40,113 nucleotides of DNA from Aureococcus anophagefferens (Eukaryota; Sar; Pelagophyceae; Pelagomonadales; Pelagomonadaceae): positions 54,514-94,626 of the forward strand of contig NW_008705590.1 of assembly GCF_000186865.1 (NCBI RefSeq), given 5' to 3'. Positions 25,559 through 35,600 of the stretch are shown piece by piece. The translations under genes were made by a program, and so were the position numbers. Within the stretch, counting starts at the first letter, position 1; every line of letters starts with the position of its first letter. The notes under the pieces were generated by a model, which was not told the origin of the DNA, did no database searches, and saw nothing but the letters and a program-made list of their open reading frames with translations.

Positions 25559-27169
25559 ATGCGGGCTGCCCTCGTGTTGTTCTGCCTAGCAGCCGCGGCC
25601 AATGCCGCGGACGTCCACGAGGCAGCCTACGCCGCGAGCGACGCCGTCGGCAAGAAAGCGACGAGAGACGCCGCCTCGCGCGTCGGCAAGTGGGTGACGG
25701 TCAACGACGCGGACGTCCACGAGGCAGCCTACGCCGCGAGCGACGCCGTCGGCAAGAAAGCGACGAGAGACGCCCCGTCGCGCGTCGGCAAATGGGTGAC
25801 GGTCAACGACGACGTCGCCGCGATCTGCGCCGACGGCCTCGGCCGGCACAGCAGCGGCTGCTTCGACGGCACCGTCGACGACGACGACTACGACGACCAG
25901 ACCCTCGACTGGGACGACCTGCACGGCGCCGCGCAGCCCTGCGCGACCTGCGGCTACGGCACGCAGCCCGACGATTACGACATGTGGCACGCGTGCCTCA
26001 GCTGCGGCGACGGCGCGACGTTACTCATCGTGCACGACGCGGGCTGCCGGGGCCTGTGCGTCTTGGACGCGGAGGCGCCCTACCTAATCGAGCGCTTCGG
26101 CTTTGCGGCCCTGGCGGACTCGACCTGCGAGGCGGCCGTGCCCTGCTACGACGACGACGCGACGCCGGCACTGGCCGCGGACGGCTTTTTGCCCTCGTTC
26201 ATCGACGACGACGACTACTTCGAGTCGTATTCCTACTCCTTCGTCGACGCGCCCGACGGCGCGCGCGCCGCGTCCCACCACCGACGCCCGTCCCCGATCC
26301 CGCCCCCGCGCAGGCTGCGAAGACAACCTGGGCGACTGGCTCATGAGGGAGGAGTCGACCGCGGACGTCGCCGAGGATTCGTGCGTCGGCTACAACCTCG
26401 ACGGGTCCTGGGGCGCCGCGGCGACGCGCGCCTACTTTTCCGCGACGGGGGGCACCTACGCCGCGGCGCGCGTCGACGCGGGCGCGACCTGCGACCGCGT
26501 GGACCCGTCCTGGACGACGACGGGCTGCTCGGGCTGCCAGTACCAGTCACATTCACCGACGACGACGCGTTCATGACGCTCGACTTCCCCATCGACCCCG
26601 CGGAGGGGACGGCGGTGACCGTGCGCACCTGCTCCATCGGCGAGGCGGCGCCGGGCACGTCCTACACGCTCTACCTCGTCGACGAGATCGCGGAGACGCG
26701 GAACGAGATCTTCGGCTTCGACGACTTCTCGCTGGACTTTTCCAACGTCGTCGCCGGCGCCGTCGAGATGTTCACGATCGGCGGCACGGGCGCCTGCGTG
26801 CTGCGCGCCGGCGCCGAGCCCTGGTCCCAGTCCGAGATCTCGCTCGACCGGATGAACACATACGACGGCCGCTGCATGTACGACCTCCCCGCGGGCTACT
26901 TCTTCTCCCTGACCAACGACGACAAGCGGGCGACCCGCAGCGTCCTGCGGCCGTGACCATTTCGAGAGATTTTGACGGGGAAAACCACGAAAAACCGTCA
27001 CCGACGTGCCTGGTAGGCGACCTGCAAGTTCCACTTCATCACCGAACAAGAGCTCCCCGCGGCCGACGCGGTCAACGCGTGCTACGACGACGCGACGATC
27101 TCCGCGGGCCGCGCGGCGGCCCTCCCCGCCCTCGCCCTGGTCGCCGCGGCCCTATTTGGGCTCTCCTAA
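25559..27169 (+). CDS. Secreted or surface Cys-rich acidic protein with C-terminal hydrophobic tail
   Basis: A signal peptide (MRAALVLFCLAAAANAADVH) is followed by a perfectly spaced 34-residue tandem repeat, then Cys-rich acidic sequence (CATCGYGTQPDDYDMWHACL and similar CxxC pairs), a later segment with TSYTLYLVDEIAETRNEIFG, and a C-terminal hydrophobic stretch (RAAALPALALVAAALFGLS) resembling a GPI-anchor signal or a membrane anchor. My best exon model is 25559-26258, 26314-26929 and 27017-27169. The middle exon uses another frame (GCEDNLGDWLMREES to CSGCQYQ), and then a single-base shift near 26540-26550 is needed to reach VTFTDDDAFMTLDF. No family is recognised. The last 18 bp overlap the 3' end of the opposing PRMT gene. 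Confidence 0.6.
25607..25810 (+). repeat. Two tandem 102 bp coding repeats
   Basis: Units at 25607-25708 and 25709-25810 differ at about three positions. Each encodes ADVHEAAYAASDAVGKKATR followed by DAxSRVGKWVTVND. It sits directly after the signal peptide. The near identity implies a very recent duplication. Confidence 0.92.
26259..26313 (+). other. Possible 55 bp GC-AG intron, phase 1
   Basis: The frame with SFVDAPDG turns into Arg/Pro-rich shadow sequence after 26260, while the +1-shifted frame reads a plausible Cys-containing protein from GCEDNLGDW. The acceptor CCGCGCAG at 26313 gives a phase 1 entry. The only phase 1 donor nearby is GC at 26259. The donor is tentative. Confidence 0.45.
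26535..26552 (+). other. Apparent one-base frameshift or unresolved splice point
   Basis: One frame reads CSGCQYQ and the next reads VTFTDDDAFMTLDF with no room for an intron between them. One extra base before TCACATTC would join the two. It could be an assembly or sequencing error, or a real lesion. Confidence 0.5.
26930..27016 (+). mobile_element. Introner copy D1: 87 bp GC-AG intron, phase 0
   Basis: Target copies are GCGACCCG (26930-26937) and GCGACCTG (27017-27024). The element begins CAGCGTCCTG and ends GTGCCTGGTAG, with an inner inverted pair around GTGACC and CGTCACCG. Excision joins D-K-R to A-T-C-K-F-H-F and opens the conserved hydrophobic C-terminus. Using the GT at 26953 instead would put the downstream exon in the wrong frame. 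Confidence 0.82.
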
Positions 27170-29357
27170 GGGGCTCTCCCCCGGCGGCGGCGGTATCGCG
27201 TCCGCGTCGGCGCCGTCGGGCGCGTCCGCGGAGAGCCCCTCGGGGATGGGCGGGACGACGTCGACGACCTCCGCCGCGACGGACGACGCCGCGTGCGCCG
27301 CGCGGAGCGTCGCCGTCGTGCCCGGCTTGACGTTGATGGGCTCCCTGAAGTAGCGCAGGCTCTGGAACCAGCACGTCGGCGGCCCGTCCGGCGCCGTGCT
27401 CAGCGTCTCGCCGTCGAGGTCGAGGTCGAAGTAGAGCGCGAAGCCGTTGCAGCAGCCCTCCTCCGTGAAGCTCAGGGCGTGGTCCTTCGTCCGCGTCAGC
27501 TCGCCGACGTTGGCGAAGTCGAAGTCGAAGATGCGCACCGGCGGGTGGAGCCGCTTGTGCGTCGCGAGGCTCCGCGCCTTGCAGAGGTCCACGTTCAGGG
27601 GCGTCGCGTCGCGCGTCAGCGCGAAGCGCGGGATCTTGTCCAGCCCGTCGAGCGAGAAGCCCGTCGACGCCCGGGGCACGGCGTCGAGCAGGAGGAGCCA
27701 GAGCGTCGCCGCCCGCGGGATGAAGTCCGCGCCCTTGTTGGCGAGCCTCCGCCCGACGTCCGAGAGCGTCTCCAGGCACTTCTCCCCCAGCAGGCCCGAA
27801 TCGAAGACCTCGGCGATGACGACGTCGGCCTTCTTGGGGATCTGCGTGCCCACGAGGCACGCGGCCGAGTGCGCGTGGACGAGCTTGACCTCGTGGGCCG
27901 CGTCGCCGTTCGTCGCCAGCGTCGCGCGCGCGACGTCCGCCATGTCGCCGTCGGCCTCGACGGCGACGACCGTCGCCCGCGGGTTCGCCTTCTTCGCCAC
28001 GAGGGCCAGCACGCCCGTGCCCGCGCCGACGTCGAGGACGACGCAGTCCTTCTCCTTGCGCCGCCGGACGACGCGCTGCACCGCCTCCACGAACGCCTTG
28101 TTGCGGCGCTCGCACTCGAGCATGGGCAGGTGCCAGCCGGGGAAGGACGCGCCGTGGCCCCCGTAGGGCCGGCTCGGCGTCGCGACGTCGCTCACGTAGG
28201 TCTCGATGAGCCGCAGCGCGCCGTCGCGCGGGCAGAGGCAGAACCGCGCGGTGACGACGTTCTTCCGCGTGACCTTGTGCTCGCCCGCCGCGTAGTAGAG
28301 CAGCGTCCCGAGCTGGTCGCCGCACTTGGCGAGGCCCGTGCCCGGCCCCTCGAGCGCCCGCGGCCGGAAGGAGACCCAGTTCTCCGTGTCGAACCAGACG
28401 TCGGCCCAGACCTGGACCGCGTTCCACCGGCCCGCCGTCGCCAGGGGCATCTTCAGCGTGACCCACATCTCCTTGGTCTCGTCGGCGCCGAAGTCCACCG
28501 TGAAGGACACGCCCTCGCCCAGGGGCCGCCGCTTGCAGCGGCTCGCGAAGCCCGACGCCGCGTCGACGCGCCGCGCGTCCAAGGCGCGGAGGTCGACGCC
28601 GCCGACCTCGGGCAGCGTCGCCTCGACGGGCATGGCCCAGACCTCCGCGAGGCACGGCAGCACGAGGGCGCTCCGCGACCGCGCGAGGCGCCCGACGCGG
28701 AACACGCAGGGGGAGAAGAGGTTGTAGCAGTCGTCGAAGACGCGCTCCGTGACGAAGACGTCGTACTTCTTCGCGACGTTCTTGTCCGGCTGCACGGACA
28801 CGCGCTCGCCGACGCCGTTCTCCTCGGCCATCTCCACGGCGACGGCGCGGAAGGCCTCGACGTCGTCGGTCCAGACGACCTCGCGGGCCCGGGCCCGCGC
28901 CGCCGCGACGGCCGGCAGGCCCGTGCCGAGGCCGACGACGCGGACGCGCTTCCCGTGCGCGCGCGACGACGCGCGCGCGACGTTGCGCGTCCAGTCCTCC
29001 TTGTTCAGCAGGGGCCGCGAGATGCCCTCGTAGACGCGCCGGAAGAGACTCGCCTACCAAGCATGACGGTGACGATTTCTCATTGTTTTCCCACCCCAAA
29101 TCTCTCGAAAATTGTCACGGTCACAGGACGCTGAGCGTCGCCGTCGTCGCCTCGTCCAAGGTCTCCGTCGCGAGCCGCTCGATGGCGCGCTCGAGGCCCG
29201 AGACGCGCTCGGGCATGTGCTGGGGGAGGTAGGGCAGCCACTCGATCGTCGGCCGCGCGGCGCCGCGTCGGTACAGCGTGAGCGCCTCGTAGAGCGGCAT
29301 GGACTGCTGGAGGGCCTCGTAGTCCGCCTGCATGGCCTTCTCCATGGCGCCAGCCAT
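27152..29357 (-). CDS. PRMT7-like protein arginine methyltransferase with two methyltransferase domains
   Basis: Exon 1 is 29357-29142 and exon 2 is 29053-27152, 705 aa. Both halves have SAM-binding-like motifs: VRVVGLGTGLPAV at about 108 in the first and VVLDVGAGTGVLALVAKKA at about 407 in the second. The second also shows the acidic double-E-type loop VVIAEVFDSGLLGEK, which in PRMTs holds the substrate guanidinium. The tandem layout is that of PRMT7/PRMT9, which methylate Arg using S-adenosylmethionine. The first domain is the more degenerate of the two and probably structural. The start at 29357 (MAGAMEKAM) is favoured; the frame is open to 29441. The Pro/Asp-rich C-terminus overlaps the opposing gene by 18 bp. 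The intron is an introner. Confidence 0.82.
29054..29141 (-). mobile_element. Introner copy D2: 88 bp GC-AG intron, phase 0
   Basis: On the minus strand, target copies are GCGACGCT (29141-29134) and GCGAGTCT (29053-29046), 6 of 8 identical. The body starts CAGCGTCCTG and ends TGCTTGGTAG, like copy D1. TTTTCGAGAGATTT, GGGAAAAC and CGTCACCG blocks align with D1. Excision joins E-A-T-T to A-S-L-F-R-R in frame. A GT at 29122 would break the frame. Confidence 0.82.
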
Positions 29358-29645
29358 CGCAGCCCGTGTAAAACTCCGGAGGTTGCCGTGCAGGTTCACT
29401 GCAAGGGAAACAAAAATCATCGAAATCGCGGGCTCCGTCACCGAGGTCTATAAAAAGACTGGGCCGCCTCCGCGTGCGGCGCGCGGGCTCCACCGGCCGA
29501 CGCTCGCTTCCGCCGCGGAAATCGCACGTGAACGCGCGGGCACCCGCCGAGCGCGCGCGCCACGGCGGGCACCCGCCGAGCGAGCTTAGCGGCCCGACGC
29601 ATCGCGCCTAAAAAGCTTCGCCCCGGGGGGCTGCCCCGCTAGACC
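29358..29645. promoter_or_regulatory. Divergent intergenic region between the PRMT and channel genes
   Basis: The PRMT side is AT-richer (GAAACAAAAATCATCG). TATAAAAAG at 29448-29456 is the best TATA-like sequence in the window and faces the channel gene, about 190 bp upstream of its ATG. The distal part is very GC-rich and holds an 18 bp direct repeat. Promoter activity is inferred. Confidence 0.4.
29536..29582. repeat. 18 bp direct repeat, two copies, each with a small inverted repeat
   Basis: GCGGGCACCCGCCGAGCG occurs exactly at 29536-29553 and 29565-29582. Each copy contains GCGGG-CA-CCCGC. It lies 65-110 bp upstream of the channel ATG and could be a protein-binding site or chance GC-rich repetition. 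Confidence 0.7.
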
Positions 29646-32600
29646 ATGGCGCAGCTGACGCGGGGCCGCAAGTCGCGCATCCGGCGCCTGGCGGACTCGC
29701 AGGAGCTGGACACGTTCATCCTGCTGGCGATCATGTTCAACTGCGTCATCATGGCCTTCCCGCCGAAGATCGTCAACAACGCGACGGACCCCGGCGACTT
29801 CTTCTGTCTGGCGGACTTTTTCCTCAACGTCGTCTTCCTCTTCGAGTTCATCATCAAGTTCGTCGCCTACGGGTTCGCCTACTTCCGGGACACGTGGAAC
29901 CAGCTCGACTTCGTGGTCGTGTGCCAGGGCACGCTGTCGATGACGACGGAGTGCCCGTACATCTTCGGCCGCAAGGGCAACAAGCTCGCGGCCATGGGCG
30001 ACATCTCGGCGCTGCGCATGATGCGCGTGCTGCGGCCGCTGAAGTCGCTGCGCAAGTTCCCGGAGATGCGCCTGCTCGTGGGGTCGCTCTTCGGCTCGTT
30101 CCACCTGCTCCTCGCGATCATGGTGCTCACGGCGATGGCCGTCTTCGTCTTCGCGGTCGTCGCGACGATGTACTTCCGGGACGCCATGGACTACCGGTGC
30201 CTGCCGGACCCCTACTACGACCCCCTGCGGGGCCTCTTCTACGGGAACCCGCACGCGAATCTCGCGTACCCCTACAGCGGCACGTGTACCATGGAGCAGT
30301 GGCAGGAGACGCCCGTGTCCTGCTTCGTCGTCCAGCGCAACCTGCCCTGGGGCAACCCGCTCAACGTGACGCACGCCAACTACTTCGACAGCGACCGGAA
30401 CTACGAGCGCTACTCCTATATGTTGAGCGGCGGCCAGGGCAGCAAAAGGGTGCGAATTTCCCAACTTCAAAGTCTCATATCTCGGCCGTTTTCCACTCGT
30501 TTCGGCTGATTTTTGGACGAGCGATCATCTCTCGGAACGGTCTCGAAGCGTAGATGCTTTTTCCGGAACGCGCGCGCGCGGAACACTCACGTTGAAGCGA
30601 CGTTGAATCACCCTTTTGCTGCCCAGGCGCGGGCTGGAAGTTCACGGAGGCGCGCGACCGCTGGCTCTCGGGCAACTACTGGAAGTCGATCTCGGGCTTC
30701 TACCAGGACTACCGCCGCGACCTCGTCCCCCACTACACGGAGTTCCCCTACTTCTCGTCCTTCTGCGGCGACTGCGACACGTGCTACAAGTGCCCGTCGT
30801 GCTACAGCGACGACCCGGACACGGAGTGCGACCGGAACATCCGCGACGACTTCTTCCGGCGCTACGGCGACCCGCGCAACATCCGGTCGACGTTCCTGGG
30901 CGAGGAGCCGGACATCCCCGCCGACTTCTTCGGCAACCCGCTCGACTACGTCTTCAACGGCACGGACTACGCGCCGTCGTCGTGGAACTACGAGAACAAG
31001 GACGGGTCCGTGAAGCACATCGCCGAGTACTGCGTCGACCTGAAGCTCGCGACGATAGAGCAGACGGACCCGGACACGGGCCAGATCTACCAGCCGAAGC
31101 TGCGCCTCGGCGGCATCTACCTCACGCGGAACGCGGGGCTCATGGACCTCACGGAGCCCCAGCACGCGGACATCTCCCTGCGCTACGACGTCGCCAACTG
31201 CGGCGAGGACATCCGCCAGGCGAACCGCGTCTTCGAGCCCTACGAGAACAACGCGACGATCTGCAAGCAGACGTTCGTCGACAGCGGCCGCTTCCCGTCG
31301 AACTTCTACGAGGCGTGCGTCAACTACCCCGACGGCGTCACGGAGCACAACTGCCAGAACGACTACAAGGGCAAGATCGGCGAGCTGCGCCACGGCTTCA
31401 TGGGCGACATCGCGCCGCGCCACATCTCCGCGGTCTGGTACCTCCGCTTCGACAAGACGTTCTGGTCGCTCCTCACGATCTTCGACATCATGAACATGGA
31501 GAACTGGAACGACGCCATGTGGAGCATCCAGCTCTGCGTCGGCAAGTACACCTGGCCCTTCTTCTACGGCGTCGTCGGCTTCGTGAACATCTGCCTCATC
31601 AACCTCTTCCCCGCGGTCATGAGCTTCAACCTGCGCAAGGCGATCCGCGAGGAGGAGAACCGCATCGCCTACGAGGCCAAGGCCCAGTTCATGGGCGACG
31701 AGATGCTGACCATGACCCAGTTCGAGGAGCACATGATCGACATCCTCGCCGCGGAGGAGGAGGACATCGTCGCGGTCAAGGCCTACGTCGAGGGCCACGC
31801 GGGCGCGACGCTGAACCTCAACGCCGTCGAGGAGTCGGACCCCCTGGAGAATCTCCCGGGCGTGCCCCGGGGCCAGTTCTTCGACAGCCTGCGGTCCATC
31901 GTGCGCCCGGAGACGGGCTACTTCAACACGTTCATCTACCTGTGCATCTTCCTGAACCTGCTCTGCATGGCCATCGAGCCGCTCCACTCCGACGAGCGCC
32001 ACATGAAGAAGCTCCAGCACGCCCTCGACGTCGCCAACGAGGTCTTCGTGGGCATCTTCGCCTTCGAGATCTGCATCAAGATGACGGCGCTCGGCGTCAC
32101 GGGCTACTTCTACGACGCGTACAACTGCTTCGACTTCTTTCTGGGCGTGCTGTCGCTCATGGACGTCGTCGCCGCGGGCCTCATCGGCGGGGGGTCCACC
32201 TTCTCGCTGCTGCGCGTCGTGCGCATGTTCCGCATCGCGCGCGTGCTCCGCATGGCGACGGTGTCGAAGATCCACCGCAAGAAGTCCATGAGCGCGTCCC
32301 AGCTCGACTTCGCGCGCTTGATGGGCATCATCGCGTCGTCGGCGATCTGGGTCGTCAACGTGCTGGGCCTGCTCTTCCTCTGCGTCTACATGGGGTCCAT
32401 CGTGTCGATGCAGTTCTTCGGCGGCGAGGTCTACGCGCTCAACGACTACAGCGAGCAGTGGGAGAAGAAGGGGCGCCTGAATTTCGACACCTTCACCATG
32501 GCCTTCGTGACGAATTTTGTCATTATTTCCGCGGACGGCTGGAACCAGATCATGTACGCGACGATGGACGCGTGCGGCGCCGTGACGGCCATCTACTTCA

Positions 32601-35600
32601 TTTTATTGTTCGTCGTGGGCCGCTACGCGATCCTGTCCATGCTCATCGCCGTCATCTTCGACCAGGTCGAGCGCGACTCGATCCTGGTGATCAAGCAGTC
32701 CGCGCAGACGACGATGGTGTCCATCTTCAAGTTCGAGCGGGGCTTGATGCACATGATCCTGCGCTTCAACTTCCTGCGCTGGTACTCGGCGTCGCGGTCC
32801 GCGTTTGATAGTGATGCCACGGGCAGTGGCGGCGGCAAGGGCAACATCTCCCTCGCGCCGGACCCGGAGCCGCCGCTGACGCCGTGGCAGCGGTTCATGT
32901 CGAACGAGCGGTCCTACATGATCTTCAACCCGGAGAAGCAGCCCCGCAAGTTCATCAAGTGGCTCGCCTACAGCGAGATCTTCACGAATCTCGTCTTCGC
33001 GACGATCATGGTCTCCGTCTACGTGTTAGCCCTCTTCTACCAGTACCGGAACACGCACTTGGACGCGCGCGACAAGGACAAGTCGAACATCGCGACGCTC
33101 GTGTCGCTGCCGGAGAACTGGCTGCTGGCGTTGATCAACACGTGCTGCCGCGTCGTCTTCGTCGCCGAGTTTTTGGTGATGACCATCGCGGAGGGGTTCC
33201 TGTCGTTCATGTCCGATCCGATGAACGTGCTCGACACGACGATCACGGCCATCTCGCTCATCTCTCTGGTCGTGCCCTCGCTGTCGCCCTTCGCCATCTT
33301 CCGCATGATCCGCATCATCCGCCCCCTGAAGAAGCTCGCGCGGTCGTCGCCCGCGGTCATGTCCATCCTGAGCGCGCTCGAGAACTCGTCGAAGGGTCTC
33401 ACGGCCGTGGGGCTCCTGGGCGCCTTCGTCTGGTCGACCATCGCCATCGTCGGGCTCCAGCTCTACAGCGGCCACCTCCACTACTGCTCGGCGTCGCGCT
33501 ACCCCGAGGGCATGCTCCTGAAGCCCTTCTCGCCGGACCGCGACCGCCACGTCGGCAAGTCGTACCGCCACTGGCCCTACCCGCAGTTCCAGTACTACGA
33601 CAGCGCCTACGCCTACCCCGACGAGCCCGAGGGCGACGACGACGCCGTCTGGGCCAACTTCACGCACTCCTACAAGGGCTGGCCGCCGGAGCGCGTCATC
33701 TACCCGCGGAGCAGCCCGCTCGCGAACAACTCGTGGGGCTGCTCCGTGCAGCGCGACCAGGTCTTCCCCCAGTACAATAGGTTCGGCGACGTCGTCTCCT
33801 ACGCGGGCTGGTTCGGCATCAAGAACGCGGAGTACAACTTCGACAACATCTTCGAGGCCATCCGGAGCGCGTTTTTGATGTTTACGTTCGACGACTGGCA
33901 CAAATTGATCCTCCAGACGATCAACGCGAAGACCGTCGGCCCCTTCTACAACCACGAGTCCCAGGCGTCGACGATCATGCCCGTCATCTTCTTCATCCTC
34001 TCGGGCTGCTCGTCGTTTTTGATCACGTGCCTCTTCGTCGGCGTCATCTACGGCACGTTCACGTATCTACAATTGACGCGGGGCACGCGGAAGCTCGCCT
34101 CGTTAAAGCAGGCCCAGTGGTCCGTCTACGAGAGCAAGCTGAGCTGCATCAAGGCCACGCAGGAGCCCCAGGAGCCCCGGTCCAATTTGCTGATCACGCG
34201 GCTCATGTTCCGCGTCTTCCGCCACCCGAACTACAAGGTCGTCTACGCGTGCCTCATCTTCCTGGATATCTGGGCCTGGTGGATTTTGGCGGGGTCCCAG
34301 ATCCGCCTCTCGACGAAGGTGCAGCAGCGCAAGGACCTCAAGGACTCGTCGAACTCGCACCAGCTGCGGACGATGCGGTCCATCGACAACGTCGTCTCCG
34401 CGATCCTGCTGGGCGAGTTCGCGGCCAAGTTCCTGGTCTACGGCTGGTTCACGACCCTGAGTTTGCCGTCGGAGCAGATGCGCCTCGTGCTGCTCATCCC
34501 CGTGGCCCTCTACTTCTCGCTGGAGATGAGCCACGGCTGGACGCAGATGCCGTTCTTCGACGAGACGATGGTCCAGCGCGGCATCTACGCGATGCGCACG
34601 TCCCAGGTGTTCCTCATCGTGCCCCAGTTCGTGGAGCTGCGCATGGTCGTGCAGGCGCTCAACTGCGCCCTGGGCACGACGGTGCCCATGGTCGCGCTCA
34701 TGACCATCGTCACGTTCGCGTTCGCGGTCATCGGCATGGTCGCGTTCGGCGACACGGACATCTCGAAGCGCTACCACGCGGACAACGGCACGGAGGCGCG
34801 CGTCTTCGGGTCCTACTGGGACGTGACGCGCGTGCGCTTCTCGACGATCTCCAAGTCCATGAACACGCTCTTCATCGCGGCGACGTCGAACAACTGGGTC
34901 GCGGTCAAGGACACGATGAAGCAGGACGTGCCCGAGTCGAACCACATGCTGCTGGGCCTCTTCTGGTTCGCCTACATTTTGCTCGTGCGCTTCCTCTTCC
35001 TCAACGTCTGCACGCTCATCTTCATCTACAAGTACGAGTCGACGAGCCCCGTGCAGCCGTGGATCGCGATGCAGCAGGTCGACGAGTTCCTCCAGGCCTG
35101 GCAGCATTTCGACGAGTTCGGCGTCGGGCGCATCCGCACGAAGTACCTGAGCCGGCTGCTGCGGCTCCTGAGCCCGCCGCTGGGGCTGAGCCGCGACGCG
35201 CCGCAGCAGTTGGCGGACCGGCACGCGCGGCGCGTGCTCATGGCCATGCCGCTCCTGCTCGAGGTCGAGGTGCTGTCGCGGACGCCGGATTTGGAGGCGC
35301 GCTGGGACGAGGTGAAGAAGCCCTTCTATAGTCGGGGCAAGCTCGGGTCGACGACCGAGGGCAAGGACGGCGACGACGCCGCGCGGCAGCCGTCTTTGCT
35401 CCCGCGCTACCTCGAGTTCACGCACGTGCTCAAGGCCGTCCACAAGGTCGTCATGTTCCCGGAATTGCAGGCCTTGCCCGACGACGTGGAGCTGACGTTA
35501 CGGCGCGAGTACGCCCAGGCGAAGTTGGATATTCTGCGGCTGGCGGTGAACCGCTACTGCGAGCCGGCGGTGCGCGCGATGGACTCGCACGGCAACCGCG

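Noticed and set aside
25607..25810. Tandem repeat as a mobile-element insertion
   Set aside because: The two units are adjacent, in frame and lack terminal repeats or target duplications, so simple tandem duplication explains it.
26953..27016. GT-AG intron starting at GTGACC in the surface-protein gene
   Set aside because: The downstream exon would be read in a frame without the Cys-containing segment and hydrophobic tail; the same choice also fails in the PRMT copy.
30449..30630. GT donor at the inner GGGTGCGAA of introner C1
   Set aside because: It gives a phase 0 donor against a phase 1 acceptor and would leave repeat sequence in the protein; GC in the target copy fits both frame and duplication.
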